Assembly: GCF_002483205.1 (NCBI RefSeq)
Contig: NZ_DLHM01000001.1
Location: 124,001-188,000 of the forward strand
Source: Flavihumibacter sp. UBA7668
GTDB lineage: Bacteria; Bacteroidota; Bacteroidia; Chitinophagales; Chitinophagaceae
Direction of reading: 5' to 3'
Length of the DNA: 64,000 bases
Within the stretch, counting starts at the first letter, position 1; every line of letters begins with the position of its first letter. The translations under genes were made by a program, and so were the position numbers. This document shows, one piece after another, positions 52,940 to 62,717 of this stretch. The notes beneath the pieces are model-generated. The model was given only the letters and a program-made list of their open reading frames with translations, was not told the DNA's origin and did not search any database.

Positions 52940-55900
52940 TTATTCAGGCTTCACTCCAATAACCGGCAATGTTTTCTCCCGTATCAGCTGATTAAAGGCT
53001 GCAATCTGGACCGCTTTAATCTGTTCCAGTTTTTTGAATTCCACATCGCACTGGTTGGCCAGGTCAGCATAAACATCTTTTGCCTGTTTGCTTGGCGCCA
53101 TATTTCCACTATTGGCCGCATCAAACACACCAGCTAACTTATCATTCAGGCGTATCGGAAAATTCAACACATCCTGAAAACTTTTCGCCTTGGTCTGATA
53201 CAAATTCTCTTCTACTGCAGTCAGTTGTTTATTAATGGTATCGGCCTGCTGTTTTACATCCGCCGGAATTCCCTTACCCTGCCGACCTACAAAATCATTG
53301 AGCTGCGTTCTCAAACTCCTGATCTCCTGAATGGATTTCTGCACTTTATTGAAACTCCCCTGTACTTCCCGCAGAAAATTAAACTGCGCTTCATAATCAG
53401 CGGTTGAAATTTTATAATTGGGATCCGCTTTTACTATAAAAGGAACTTCAACAGAATCATTGCCCACTTTAACAGTTGCAGAATAATTTCCCGGCGCAGC
53501 CAGTATACTACCAGGTACCCCATTCCACAATATCATGCCATCAATCTTTTCTCCTTCCGGATATTGCAGATTCCAGGTCCATTGATTCATACCCTGATTC
53601 AATTCCAGTTTATCTGTTTTAGAATCAGTGGAAAATGTTTTAACCACGGCTTTGTTCTTATCCCGAATAGTAATCGAAGCCTTGGTTGAATCTACGGGAG
53701 CTGTTCCAACAAAATATTGAATCACCACGCCGGCAGGTGGATTTTTTCCTGCATTTACCGGCGTTGCACCGCGAAACCCGCCACCAGATCTTAGTCTCCA
53801 GGATTCATTCACCGGAAACACGTGCAGTGGTTTAGAAATGATGGAAGCATCATAGGACTGCACTACGGTCAAATCATCCAATACCCAGAAGGCCCTGCCC
53901 TGTGTAGCTACTATCAGATCATTGTCCTTGATTGTCAAATCTGTTATCGGCACTTCCGGCAAATTCAACTGAAATTTTTTCCAGTTCAATCCATCATCGT
54001 AACTGATATACATGCCATATTCCGTACCCGCATATAATAATCCATCCCGCTTTTTATCTGCGCGCATCACCCGCGTAAAATGAAGCGATTCAATTCCTTT
54101 GGTAATCAGTGTCCAGGTTTTTCCATAGTCGGATGTTTTATAAATATAGGGAGCAAAATCATCCAGCTTGTAGCGTGTTCCGGTAATGTATGCCACTCCT
54201 TTTTTTGTCGGATGTGTTTCAATTGCATTCCACATCATCCATTTAGGCGCAGCAGCCGGAGTTACATTCGCCCAATTCTTTCCGCCATCTTTACTTACAT
54301 GTACCAGCCCATCATCAGAGCCTGCCCAAAGCAGATCCTTTTCCAAACCACTTTCAGCCGCCGTAAAAATGGTACAGTAATATTCAACGCTTGTATTGTC
54401 TTTGGTAATGGGACCGCCACTGGGTCCCTGTTTTGATTTATCATTTGTTGTTAAATCGGGTGATATCTGTTCCCAGCTGGCTCCTTCATTCTCGGTAACG
54501 AAAAGTGCATTCCCTGCACAATACAATCGCTTCGGATTATGGGGTGAAAAGAAAATCGGGAAATTCCATTGGAAGCGAAATTTCAACACATCTGCTCCAG
54601 CACCCATTGGGTTATCCGGCCAAACTGTAATGGCTCTGTTCTCTCCGGTTTTATGATCCAGCCGCGATAAATACCCGCCATAATTACCACCATACACAAT
54701 ATCGGGATTCAGGGGATCTGCCACTACATAACCACTTTCTGCACCGGCTGTTTCTTCCCAGTCACGGTCAGAAATAACCGAACCATAACTGCGGTGTTTG
54801 ATCCGAATGGTTGAATTATCCTGTTGCGCACCTAAGATCCGATAAGGAAAACTATTATCGGTACTTACCCGATAAATTTGTGCAGTTGGCTGATTCATAT
54901 AACTGCTCCAACTGTTTCCTCCATCATAACTTACCTGTCCGCCGCCATCATCTGCCACAATCATCCGGTTGGGATCATTGGGATCTATCCATAAATCGTG
55001 GTGATCACTGTGGGGTGTGCGAATTCCCTGAAATGTTTTACCTCCATCTCTGCTGCGCATAAAGCCGACATTGGGCGCATACACAACATTTTCATTTTTT
55101 GGATCGATAAACACTTTGGTATAATACCAGGCTCTCTGACGAATATTGTTATCACTGCTGGTCAGGGTCCAGCTTTTCCCTGCATCCGAACTGGTGTAGA
55201 GTCCGCCTTTTTCATTTTCAATCAATGCCACTACTTTATCCGGGTTGGAGGGTGCAATGGCAACGCCCACAATACCCCATACGCCCTTAGGTAATCCTTT
55301 GGAAGCAGTGATATTGGTCCAGCTTTCGCCACCATCTACCGACTTCCATAATCCACTGCCCTCGCCTCCACTTTCCAAACTATAGGGTGTGCGAAGTATA
55401 CGCCAGGTGCCTGCAAATAAGATGGATGGATTGGTGGGATCCATTACCAGATCACTGACGCCTGTTTGCGTATTGACAAATAAGGTACGTTTCCATGTTT
55501 TACCACCATCCGTTGATTTATACACCCCGCGTTCTTCATTGGGTCCGAATAAATGTCCAATTACTCCCGCCCATACGATATCCGGATTTTTCGGATGTAC
55601 GAGAAGGCGGATAATATGCCGGCCATCTTTCAACCCGAGATTCTTCCAGGTACGTCCTCCATCATCTGTACGCCAGATGCCGCCCAATCCTTCGGCCACA
55701 TTTCCTCTTAATGTATTCTCCCCCTCTCCTACATACATAATCTGTTCATCACTTGGTGCAATAGCAATTGCTCCAATATTCGCGATGTTGTATTTATCAG
55801 AAATATTCGTCCAGTTATTTCCACCATCTGTTGTTTTCCATAAACCTCCTCCGGTAGCTCCCATAAAAAAGACCTGCCGATTGCTGAATGAACCAGCTAC

Positions 55901-56065
55901 AGCAGCCGATCTTCCTCCCCGCCAGGGTCCAACCAACCGGTATTGTGTAGTCGAAAATAGCAGTGAATCCGTATTGGGGATTTTCGTCGCTACGGTTGTT
56001 TTTTTTCGTTGGGCCTGTACCAATAGAGCAGGCAATAAACAGGCTACTAACAGAAATTTTCTCAT
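52940..56065 (-). CDS. Giant secreted sortilin/VPS10-like propeller protein, paralog 1
   Basis: The ATG at 56065 (1041 residues) is chosen because it begins with the signal peptide MRKFLLVACLLPALLVQAQ. More than ten Asp-box repeats follow (LWKTTDGGNNWTNI, IWRTDDGGRTWKNL, VYKSTDGGKTWKRT, LWKSVDGGESWTNI, LYTSSDAGKSWTLT), forming one large or two stacked beta-propellers of the VPS10/YCF48 type. A C-terminal part has an Ig-like module (APGNYSATVKVGNDSVEVPF) and helices. Often annotated as glycosyl hydrolase or exo-alpha-sialidase, but catalytic sialidase residues are not evident. Probably a surface binding protein. Confidence 0.85.
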   Translation of the reverse strand: MRKFLLVACLLPALLVQAQRKKTTVATKIPNTDSLLFSTTQYRLVGPWRGGRSAAVAGSFSNRQVFFMGATGGGLWKTTDGGNNWTNISDKYNIANIGAIAIAPSDEQIMYVGEGENTLRGNVAEGLGGIWRTDDGGRTWKNLGLKDGRHIIRLLVHPKNPDIVWAGVIGHLFGPNEERGVYKSTDGGKTWKRTLFVNTQTGVSDLVMDPTNPSILFAGTWRILRTPYSLESGGEGSGLWKSVDGGESWTNITASKGLPKGVWGIVGVAIAPSNPDKVVALIENEKGGLYTSSDAGKSWTLTSSDNNIRQRAWYYTKVFIDPKNENVVYAPNVGFMRSRDGGKTFQGIRTPHSDHHDLWIDPNDPNRMIVADDGGGQVSYDGGNSWSSYMNQPTAQIYRVSTDNSFPYRILGAQQDNSTIRIKHRSYGSVISDRDWEETAGAESGYVVADPLNPDIVYGGNYGGYLSRLDHKTGENRAITVWPDNPMGAGADVLKFRFQWNFPIFFSPHNPKRLYCAGNALFVTENEGASWEQISPDLTTNDKSKQGPSGGPITKDNTSVEYYCTIFTAAESGLEKDLLWAGSDDGLVHVSKDGGKNWANVTPAAAPKWMMWNAIETHPTKKGVAYITGTRYKLDDFAPYIYKTSDYGKTWTLITKGIESLHFTRVMRADKKRDGLLYAGTEYGMYISYDDGLNWKKFQLNLPEVPITDLTIKDNDLIVATQGRAFWVLDDLTVVQSYDASIISKPLHVFPVNESWRLRSGGGFRGATPVNAGKNPPAGVVIQYFVGTAPVDSTKASITIRDKNKAVVKTFSTDSKTDKLELNQGMNQWTWNLQYPEGEKIDGMILWNGVPGSILAAPGNYSATVKVGNDSVEVPFIVKADPNYKISTADYEAQFNFLREVQGSFNKVQKSIQEIRSLRTQLNDFVGRQGKGIPADVKQQADTINKQLTAVEENLYQTKAKSFQDVLNFPIRLNDKLAGVFDAANSGNMAPSKQAKDVYADLANQCDVEFKKLEQIKAVQIAAFNQLIREKTLPVIGVKPE

Positions 56066-56083
56066 ACTACAAAATACGTAAAA

Positions 56084-56117
56084 AAATGGCCGGTCAGCTT
56101 TCGCTAACCAGCCATTT
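56084..56117 (-). terminator. Intrinsic terminator between the giant propeller paralogs
   Basis: AAATGGC (56084-56090) pairs with GCCATTT (56111-56117), with further pairing GGT/ACC and AGC/GCT towards a TTTC loop. In the minus direction a run of T follows. It ends the transcript of the upstream paralog, so the two giants are probably expressed separately. Confidence 0.8.
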
Positions 56118-56136
56118 ATACCTGAAAACAAAAAAA

Positions 56137-59100
56137 CTATTTGCCTGTTGGATCCGTTAATACAGGAGGTTTAATACCCTCTTTGGCCATTGCCTGTTTT
56201 ACTTTTTCTGCATATTGCCTATTAATTGCCAGATGTTTTGCTTTGGCAGTTGCAATTTCACCCTGCAATACCTTGATCCGCTCCAATTGTAAATTACTTG
56301 GTCTGGCTTCATTGGTACTGATGGTTATATAGAGTTCCGTTAAGCGCTCTCTCAATTGCTCTTCATCTGCAAAAATGCTGGTTTGTTTGGTTGCAAGTAG
56401 TCCGCCTCTCAATTCTTCCAGTGAATTATTGTAAGTCTTCAGCAATTTCTTCACTTTTTCATTCTTTATTTTATCACCGTTTTCCTTCAGCAATTTCTGT
56501 TCTCCATTCACTTCTTCAATCAGTGCATTCAGCTCCTTCTGCATCCCAAACAGTTCCATGGAAGAGGCATGTTGTGCCAGACGATCCTCTTTACTATACG
56601 TAGTATTGGATTCATCATGCACCATCACCAGTGGTTGTGTATATTCTTCTTTACCAACCTTTAATTTGAGCGTATATGTACCAGGTAAAACCTGAGGCGC
56701 AACCATTCCACCCCGATCCATTTTTGTTCCGCCTGCCACAGACTTATTGGGCGTCATGCGCTGATTCCAATACACTTTGTTTACTCCTTTCCGTTTGGAA
56801 CCGGGAACAGATTGAACAAGCTGTCCTTTCTCATCATAGATTTCCAGTTTTACATCACCCGTCATGATTCGGTCTTTCAGGTAATACTGAATAGGTGGGA
56901 TCCCCGCCGGATTTCCGGCAGACCAGCCACCGGTTGGAGGAAATCCTCCGTTTCCAAACTGTCCGTCCCTGATGGGTTGAGGATCCTGCGCAAAAATATG
57001 GACCGCTTTATTGGCAATTTCTCCTGCCAGATCACGCATTGGACGAATATCATCCACCACAATAATGCCTCTGCCATGGGTTCCCAATAAAAGATCATGG
57101 GTTTTTGGATGTATGGCAATATCCCGCACCAGTGCATATTCAGGAATCCGGTTTTTCATCCGGAACCACTCTCGTCCACCAGTAACCGAAGCGAACATGC
57201 CCATTTCGGTTCCGGCGAAAAGCAGGTCTTTATTAACCAGATCCTCCTTGATTTTATGTGCGAATCCGGTGAATTCATCGCTCTTGAACAGGGTCCAGGT
57301 TTTTCCCATATCAGCTGATTTTGCCAGATAGGTTTTATGATCGCCATACATATGATTATCAAAGCTGGCATACACTACCTGTTTATCAAAGCGCGATGGC
57401 TCCACACTGCTCACCCATGTCTGCGCAGGAATTCCGGCAGCTGCAATATTGGCGGACACATTGGTCCAGTTTTTTCCAGCATCTGTTGTGTATTGCAGGT
57501 TTCCGTCATCCGTTCCAACCCAGATCATATTTTCATCTAACGGAGATTCCGTAATTGTAAAAATCGTGGTATGGTTTTCAGCTGATGTATTATCTGCACT
57601 TAATCCACCACTGTTTTCCTGCTCCTGTTTTTTTCGGTCATTGGTGGTGAGATCCGGAGAAATGCGGGTCCAGTTTGTGCCTTTATCGGTACTCTTAAAC
57701 AGGTATTGCGCGCCGGTATAAAGGTTACGCGGATTTTTCAATCCAACATGAATGGGCGTATTCCAGTTCCAGCGAAGTTTTCCGTCTGCTGCACCTGCCT
57801 GTGGTTTAATGGAAACGGATTTCAGGGTACGAAGATCCACCCGCGACATATTCCCGCCCTGGTATTCTGCATATACCAGATTAGGATCTGTGAGATCAGG
57901 AACAGTCCAGAAACCATCACCCCCATAAAGTGCTGTCCAGTCCCCATTGTTTACACCATTCGGTTTGGCCGATGGCGCATACCAGGATCCATTGTCCTGC
58001 AAACCACCATAAATATTGTACGGTTCTTTGTTATCTACTGCTACATGATAGAATTGTCCCACTGGCAAATTCGACACAAAAATCCAGGTAACACCTCTAT
58101 CCAGACTAATATATACGCCGCCATCTGTACCTAAATACAGCTGGTTGGTATTATTGGGATTGATCCATAAGGCATGATGATCAGAATGTACCCATCCGCC
58201 TTCATTGGACGCTTCTGCAAAGGAATAACCGCCATCATCGGAATATGAAAAAGAAAATGCCGGACGATAAACCCGCTTCGGATCTTTCGGATCAATTACC
58301 AGGGTGCTGAAATAAAATGGACGCGAAACCACATTAAGGGTAGCACTTTGTTCTTTCCAGTTCTCACCACCATCTTTGGAGATATACATTTTGGTATCCT
58401 TGGCTTCCACAATGGCGATTAAATTTTCCGGCGCGCTTGGAGCCAGTGCCAATGCAGTACGTCCGAATGGTTTGGGTGGCAATCCGTTCGTCAGTTCTTT
58501 CCAGGTCTTTCCACCATCGATCGATTTGTATATACCGGACCCCTTTCCCCCTGAATTAAAAAGATAAGGTAGTCTGCGGAATTCCCAGGTGGTGGCATAC
58601 ACAATATTTGGATTGGATGGATCCAGACTAACATCTGCACATCCTGCTTTATCAGAAATATAAAGGGCTTTTTCCCAGGTCTTGCCACCGTCTGTTGATT
58701 TATACAACCCTCGGTGTTCACTGTCATTCCACAATGGTCCGGGTGCGGCAACAAATACCGTATTGGAATTGGTTGGATCAATCACAATCTTGGAAATATG
58801 TTCCGTACTATCCAATCCGATTTTAGTCCAGTTATCGCCGGCATCGGTTGATTTATACAGGCCATTACCTATGGATACGGAGTTCCGCATATTGCTTTCT
58901 CCGGTACCGGCATATAGTACAGAGGGCTTTGACTGATCAATTGCCATCGCACCAATGCTTTGACAGTAGCGGTCAAAGATTGGCTTGAAGGATGCACCTG
59001 CATTGGTGGTTTTCCAGATACCGCCACCAGCCGTTCCTATATAGATTGTTTTACCATCTTTATTAACTCCTTCAATGGACGTGATACGTCCGCTCATGGT

Positions 59101-59217
59101 ACCCGGACCAAGCCATCTGGCTTCCAGCATACCGAAGGTGGAGGAATTGACACCTGACTGAGAGAAGGATACTAACGAGGATACACATCCGAAAACCAGG
59201 ATGGAAATTTTTTTCAT
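56137..59217 (-). CDS. Giant secreted sortilin/VPS10-like propeller protein, paralog 2
   Basis: 1026 residues with a signal peptide (MKKISILVFGCVSSLVSFSQ). Same plan as its neighbour: an N-terminal GxMSGRITSIEGV segment, then Asp-box repeats (IWKTTNAGASFKPI, LYKSTDAGDNWTKI, LYKSTDGGKTWEKA, IYKSIDGGKTWKEL, MYISKDGGENWKEQ). A C-terminal Ig-like segment (PGTYTLKLKVGKEEYTQPL) and a helical tail follow. Shared segments such as ISPDLTTNDK and LHVGL/IHVGLKNP-like turns show the two are paralogs by old tandem duplication. Function unknown. Confidence 0.85.
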   Translation of the reverse strand: MKKISILVFGCVSSLVSFSQSGVNSSTFGMLEARWLGPGTMSGRITSIEGVNKDGKTIYIGTAGGGIWKTTNAGASFKPIFDRYCQSIGAMAIDQSKPSVLYAGTGESNMRNSVSIGNGLYKSTDAGDNWTKIGLDSTEHISKIVIDPTNSNTVFVAAPGPLWNDSEHRGLYKSTDGGKTWEKALYISDKAGCADVSLDPSNPNIVYATTWEFRRLPYLFNSGGKGSGIYKSIDGGKTWKELTNGLPPKPFGRTALALAPSAPENLIAIVEAKDTKMYISKDGGENWKEQSATLNVVSRPFYFSTLVIDPKDPKRVYRPAFSFSYSDDGGYSFAEASNEGGWVHSDHHALWINPNNTNQLYLGTDGGVYISLDRGVTWIFVSNLPVGQFYHVAVDNKEPYNIYGGLQDNGSWYAPSAKPNGVNNGDWTALYGGDGFWTVPDLTDPNLVYAEYQGGNMSRVDLRTLKSVSIKPQAGAADGKLRWNWNTPIHVGLKNPRNLYTGAQYLFKSTDKGTNWTRISPDLTTNDRKKQEQENSGGLSADNTSAENHTTIFTITESPLDENMIWVGTDDGNLQYTTDAGKNWTNVSANIAAAGIPAQTWVSSVEPSRFDKQVVYASFDNHMYGDHKTYLAKSADMGKTWTLFKSDEFTGFAHKIKEDLVNKDLLFAGTEMGMFASVTGGREWFRMKNRIPEYALVRDIAIHPKTHDLLLGTHGRGIIVVDDIRPMRDLAGEIANKAVHIFAQDPQPIRDGQFGNGGFPPTGGWSAGNPAGIPPIQYYLKDRIMTGDVKLEIYDEKGQLVQSVPGSKRKGVNKVYWNQRMTPNKSVAGGTKMDRGGMVAPQVLPGTYTLKLKVGKEEYTQPLVMVHDESNTTYSKEDRLAQHASSMELFGMQKELNALIEEVNGEQKLLKENGDKIKNEKVKKLLKTYNNSLEELRGGLLATKQTSIFADEEQLRERLTELYITISTNEARPSNLQLERIKVLQGEIATAKAKHLAINRQYAEKVKQAMAKEGIKPPVLTDPTGK

Positions 59218-59242
59218 TTGCGTTTGTTTTGGTCAGGAAAGA

Positions 59243-59267
59243 AAAAGCCCGGCAGAACCGGGCTTTT
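59243..59267 (-). terminator. Intrinsic terminator, upstream edge of paralog 2
   Basis: AAAAGCCCGG (59243-59252) and CCGGGCTTTT (59258-59267) form a 10-base perfect stem with a CAGAA loop. It follows the minus-strand LolA-like gene (stop at 59279) and insulates the giant propeller gene downstream of it. Confidence 0.9.
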
Positions 59268-59278
59268 AATGTGTTGTT

Positions 59279-60001
59279 TTATTTAGCCGGCTGAAACAGG
59301 TCGTTCGAAACCTCTTTATTGATGGTAACTTTTGTCAGTACCATGTCTGCATTCATGCCTGGTCCGAGTGGAACACTGATGGTCATCGGTACAGAAATTC
59401 CTTCAGGTAATTTCTGGTAATTGCTGTATCCGGTTGTCATTTCCAGTTCCTGTCCGTTTACATCCTGTTTGGCAGTTGATTTAATCAGCAGGTAGCTTGC
59501 CGGATCAATGAAATAAGTAGTTACTTTTCCGCCTTTCAAACTCAGTTTCAGTTTGTGGCATTCCGTACCTTCCACATCTTCCTTACCAAGGTATTCAATG
59601 GTGTGACCTTTTTCTTTGTAATCAACCAGTGCGCCCTGGGTATCAAGTTCATCGGCACCTTTTTTCACCATTTCTTCGGTCATTGGTTCAACATTCTGTT
59701 GACCCTGTACCGGCATGAACATCCAACCGGCAGTTGGCGTCATGATGATATAATTCTGTTGCCCCATGATGGTAAGATCCTGGCGACTTCCGGTATTATG
59801 AACCGCAGTAGTGGTAACAGCAATATCAATTCCCTGGAAAGCCATGCTACCTTCCATGATCACTGATTTTACTTTCTTCCAGTTCTCTTTTCCGCCAATT
59901 GCTTCAATATGTTTATTGGCCACTTCATCCGCTGTTTGAGAAAAGCCCGTGATGGTACCTAATAAAGAAGCCCCTAAAAATGCAAGTTTCAATGCTTTCA
60001 T
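59279..60001 (-). CDS. LolA-like outer membrane lipoprotein-sorting family protein, copy 1
   Basis: 240 residues with a signal peptide ending TGFSQ. The mature part begins TADEVANKHIEAIGGKENWK and continues in half-barrel strands (IDIAVTTTAVHNTGSRQDLT, NYIIMTPTAGWMFMPVQGQQ, YFIDPASYLLIKSTAKQ, ISVPMTISVPLGPG). This is the LolA/LolB-like fold used for lipid or lipoprotein carriage. The YLGKEDVEGTECHKLKLSLK segment is typical of the Bacteroidota subgroup. It lies 40 bases after its paralog, in the same operon. Confidence 0.8.
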   Translation of the reverse strand: MKALKLAFLGASLLGTITGFSQTADEVANKHIEAIGGKENWKKVKSVIMEGSMAFQGIDIAVTTTAVHNTGSRQDLTIMGQQNYIIMTPTAGWMFMPVQGQQNVEPMTEEMVKKGADELDTQGALVDYKEKGHTIEYLGKEDVEGTECHKLKLSLKGGKVTTYFIDPASYLLIKSTAKQDVNGQELEMTTGYSNYQKLPEGISVPMTISVPLGPGMNADMVLTKVTINKEVSNDLFQPAK

Positions 60002-60041
60002 GTGTAACTGTTTAATGTGTAGTTGGTATTTAATTGAGTGG

Positions 60042-60794
60042 TTATTCTGGTTTATATAACTTGGGATCGACCGCTTTGTTCACTTCGATCTTTTCATAGA
60101 TGGTTTCGCCACCCATTCCGTTGCGTTTGATGGAAAAAGGAAAAATAAATCCTTCAGGAGTTGTTTTATAGTCTCCAAAATCGCTGATTACTTCCTGTGG
60201 CTGACCACCCTGGTTAGCTCCCTGGCGCCTTTGTCCGCCGCCAAACAAACCGCCGCCTTTTCTTACCTCCCGTACCGGAAGATAGGTGGCCGCATCCAGA
60301 TAATAGGTTATTTCAGTGCCGTTTTTCTGGGTCAGTTTTAGTTTATATGTTTCTTTATCATTGATTGTTTCCTTTCCTTCCAATACTACCTGATGTCCTT
60401 TGGCTGCATAATTATACAGCGGACCAATCAGGTCCAGTTCACCCTGGGCTGCTTTGTACCGGTCCTCCTGCATAGCTTCAAACTTGCCCCCATTTCTCGG
60501 ATTGGAGATCCAGCCTCCCTGATCGGTTACCAATACTGCAAAGGAGCCCATTCCAAAATTGATTTCCGACCGCATCAGTTTCTGATCCACTTTCGTCATT
60601 TTGGAGGTGATTTCATTTCCATTTCCGGCAATGGATACTCCTTCCATGTAAACGGATTGAAGTGTTTGCAGTTTTTCTTTCCCACCCAATGCCTTTTCAT
60701 AACCTGCAAGTACGTCATCGGCTGTTTGGGCCTGAACTGTGATCAGCCCAAAAACAAGACAGGTAAGCAGTGTAAAAGCAGTTCCTTTCAACAT
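60042..60794 (-). CDS. LolA-like outer membrane lipoprotein-sorting family protein, copy 2
   Basis: The ATG at 60794 gives 250 residues beginning with the signal peptide (MLKGTAFTLLTCLVFGLITV, cleavage after VQAQ); an upstream ATG adds six residues. Mature sequence parallels copy 1: TADDVLAGYEKALGGKEKLQ, QGGWISNPRNGGKFEAMQED, YYLDAATYLPVREVRKGGGL. A Gly/Gln-rich insert (FGGGQRRQGANQGGQPQE) replaces a loop. Likely a tandem duplicate that diverged. First gene of the operon; divergent from adenine deaminase. Confidence 0.8.
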   Translation of the reverse strand: MLKGTAFTLLTCLVFGLITVQAQTADDVLAGYEKALGGKEKLQTLQSVYMEGVSIAGNGNEITSKMTKVDQKLMRSEINFGMGSFAVLVTDQGGWISNPRNGGKFEAMQEDRYKAAQGELDLIGPLYNYAAKGHQVVLEGKETINDKETYKLKLTQKNGTEITYYLDAATYLPVREVRKGGGLFGGGQRRQGANQGGQPQEVISDFGDYKTTPEGFIFPFSIKRNGMGGETIYEKIEVNKAVDPKLYKPE

Positions 60795-60926
60795 GGTGCT
60801 AATTTGAGTCAAATTTAACCGGTATTTCTTCTATTAGTATCCCGATCATCCAATTCATTACAGGTAAACCCGGGTTTTTTATCTTTTTTGTGGTTCTTGG
60901 GTATATTGCGATCCTAAGCCAGCAAT

Positions 60927-62558
60927 ATGGAAAAGATCCTTCAGGGGAATCTGGTGGATATTCCCAACCGAACCATTTATTTTGCCGAATTACATCTTGA
61001 TGGCCCGCGTATTCGCGAAATCCGCTCCCTTTCCGAAAACCCCAATACTGCAGCCCCTTATATATGTCCGGGTTTTGTGGATGCCCATGTTCATATTGAA
61101 AGCTCTCTGCTGGTGCCTTCCGAGTTTGCCCGATTGGCCGTTGCGCATGGAACTGTTGCAACGATTTCTGATCCGCATGAAATTGCCAATGTATGTGGTG
61201 CGGAGGGCGTGAATTTCATGATCAATAATGGCAGCCAGGTTCCGTTTAAGTTTCATTTTGGTGCGCCGAGCTGTGTACCTGCTACCGGTTTTGAAACGGC
61301 GGGAGCTGTGCTGGATGCCATCGCGGTACGCAACTTATTGGAACGGGATGATATTTATTACCTGAGCGAAATGATGAATTTCCCCGGCGTGCTAAAGGGG
61401 GATCCGGAAGTAATGGCAAAAATTGTTGCGGCGCAGGAATTGGGTAAACCCATCGATGGACATGCACCTGGGTTAAGGGCAGAACAGGCCGCTCATTATA
61501 TCGCAGCGGGCATCAGCACAGATCATGAGTGTGTCAGTTATGAAGAGGGCCTCGATAAATTGCAGCAGGGAATGAAAATTCTTATTCGCGAAGGAAGTGC
61601 TGCTAAAAACTTTGACGCGCTGATCGAACTGCTGAGAAGCCATCCCGATAAAATAATGTTCTGCAGTGATGATAAACATCCGGACAGCCTGCTGGTGGGA
61701 CATATCAACCAGCTTTGTGCACGTGCCCTTGATTATGAACTCGACTTGTTTGATGTACTGAAAGCCGCTTGTATCAATCCGGTTGAACATTATAAAATGG
61801 AGGTGGGACAGTTGCGTGCCGGCGACTGGGCTGATTTTATCCTGCTGCGCGATCTCAATCAGTTTGACGTGGTATCTACCTGGATCAATGGGGAATGTGT
61901 TTACTCGGATGGTCTGAGTCATATTCAGTCTGTTCCTATTAAGCCGATTAATCAGTTCAATTGTTCGGAGATCAGTTTGAATGATCTGCGGATGGATGCC
62001 AATAGACCGCTGCTTCCCGCAATAATTGCCTATGATGGCCAATTGATTACCGGAACCAAAGAGATTGCAGCAATTGATTTAATTCGAAGAGATGGTGCTT
62101 TTCACAGTAATCCTGCTGGCGATTGTCTGAAAATTGCTGTAGTGAACAGGTATCATAAAGCACCGGTTGCAACCGCTTTTATTTGTGGGATGGGTTTGAA
62201 AACCGGGGCGATAGCATCTTCTGTGGCACATGATTCACATAATATTATCGCCGTTGGTGCGGATGATGAATCCCTGCTGGAAGCGATTAACCTCGTGATC
62301 CGTGAGCAGGGCGGATTGAGTTGTGTTACGCCTGCAGCATCTGCCGTTTTGCCTTTACCGGTAGCCGGACTCATGAGTGCTGACGATGGCTACGAAATTG
62401 CTGCCTCCTATACCCAGTTGGATACGCTTGCTAAATCCCTCGGCAGTTCTCTGAGTGCACCCTTTATGACCCTATCTTTCATGGCCTTGCTGGTCATCCC
62501 CGCCCTCAAACTCTCTGACCGCGGCCTCTTTGACGGCACCCGCTTCCGCTTCCTCTGA
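60927..62558 (+). CDS. ade: Adenine deaminase
   Basis: 543 residues of the bacterial adenine deaminase (amidohydrolase) family, converting adenine to hypoxanthine in purine salvage. The metal-binding VDAHVHIESS (His54, His56) lies at the start of the barrel, followed by VATISDPHEIANVCG, IDGHAPGL, GISTDHECVSYEEG and FCSDDKHP. The C-terminal domain has GMGLKTGAIASSVAHDSHNI, a signature of the Ade subfamily. Length is normal, and it is monocistronic by spacing. Cytosolic. Confidence 0.94.
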   Translation: MEKILQGNLVDIPNRTIYFAELHLDGPRIREIRSLSENPNTAAPYICPGFVDAHVHIESSLLVPSEFARLAVAHGTVATISDPHEIANVCGAEGVNFMINNGSQVPFKFHFGAPSCVPATGFETAGAVLDAIAVRNLLERDDIYYLSEMMNFPGVLKGDPEVMAKIVAAQELGKPIDGHAPGLRAEQAAHYIAAGISTDHECVSYEEGLDKLQQGMKILIREGSAAKNFDALIELLRSHPDKIMFCSDDKHPDSLLVGHINQLCARALDYELDLFDVLKAACINPVEHYKMEVGQLRAGDWADFILLRDLNQFDVVSTWINGECVYSDGLSHIQSVPIKPINQFNCSEISLNDLRMDANRPLLPAIIAYDGQLITGTKEIAAIDLIRRDGAFHSNPAGDCLKIAVVNRYHKAPVATAFICGMGLKTGAIASSVAHDSHNIIAVGADDESLLEAINLVIREQGGLSCVTPAASAVLPLPVAGLMSADDGYEIAASYTQLDTLAKSLGSSLSAPFMTLSFMALLVIPALKLSDRGLFDGTRFRFL

Positions 62559-62564
62559 TTTTTT

Positions 62565-62593
62565 CCACCGGTCGGGTGCCACCCGACCGGTGG
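62565..62593. terminator. GC-rich perfect hairpin after adenine deaminase
   Basis: CCACCGGTCGGGT (62565-62577) and ACCCGACCGGTGG (62581-62593) are perfectly complementary with a GCC loop. No T tract follows in the plus direction, but T6 precedes it, so it reads as a terminator only on the minus strand. The CACCCGGCGGGTG word that follows is a further inverted repeat. Confidence 0.6.
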
Positions 62594-62717
62594 CACCCGG
62601 CGGGTGAAATTGTTCACCGATCAAAAGGCGGGCTTTACCGAGAAGCAGGGGGAAGTGACGGAAATCTGCTTGCCTGCCGAACCCGTCCGATGTAGTTTTA
62701 TTTTAAATCTGAAAGCA

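Noticed and set aside
55389..56081. 230-residue open frame on the plus strand
   Set aside because: Antisense to the giant propeller gene; Pro/Ser/Arg-rich text without domain features.
52940..59217. Sialidase activity for the two giant proteins
   Set aside because: Asp-box repeats alone fit VPS10/YCF48 propellers; the arginine triad and Tyr/Glu pair expected of sialidases were not evident.
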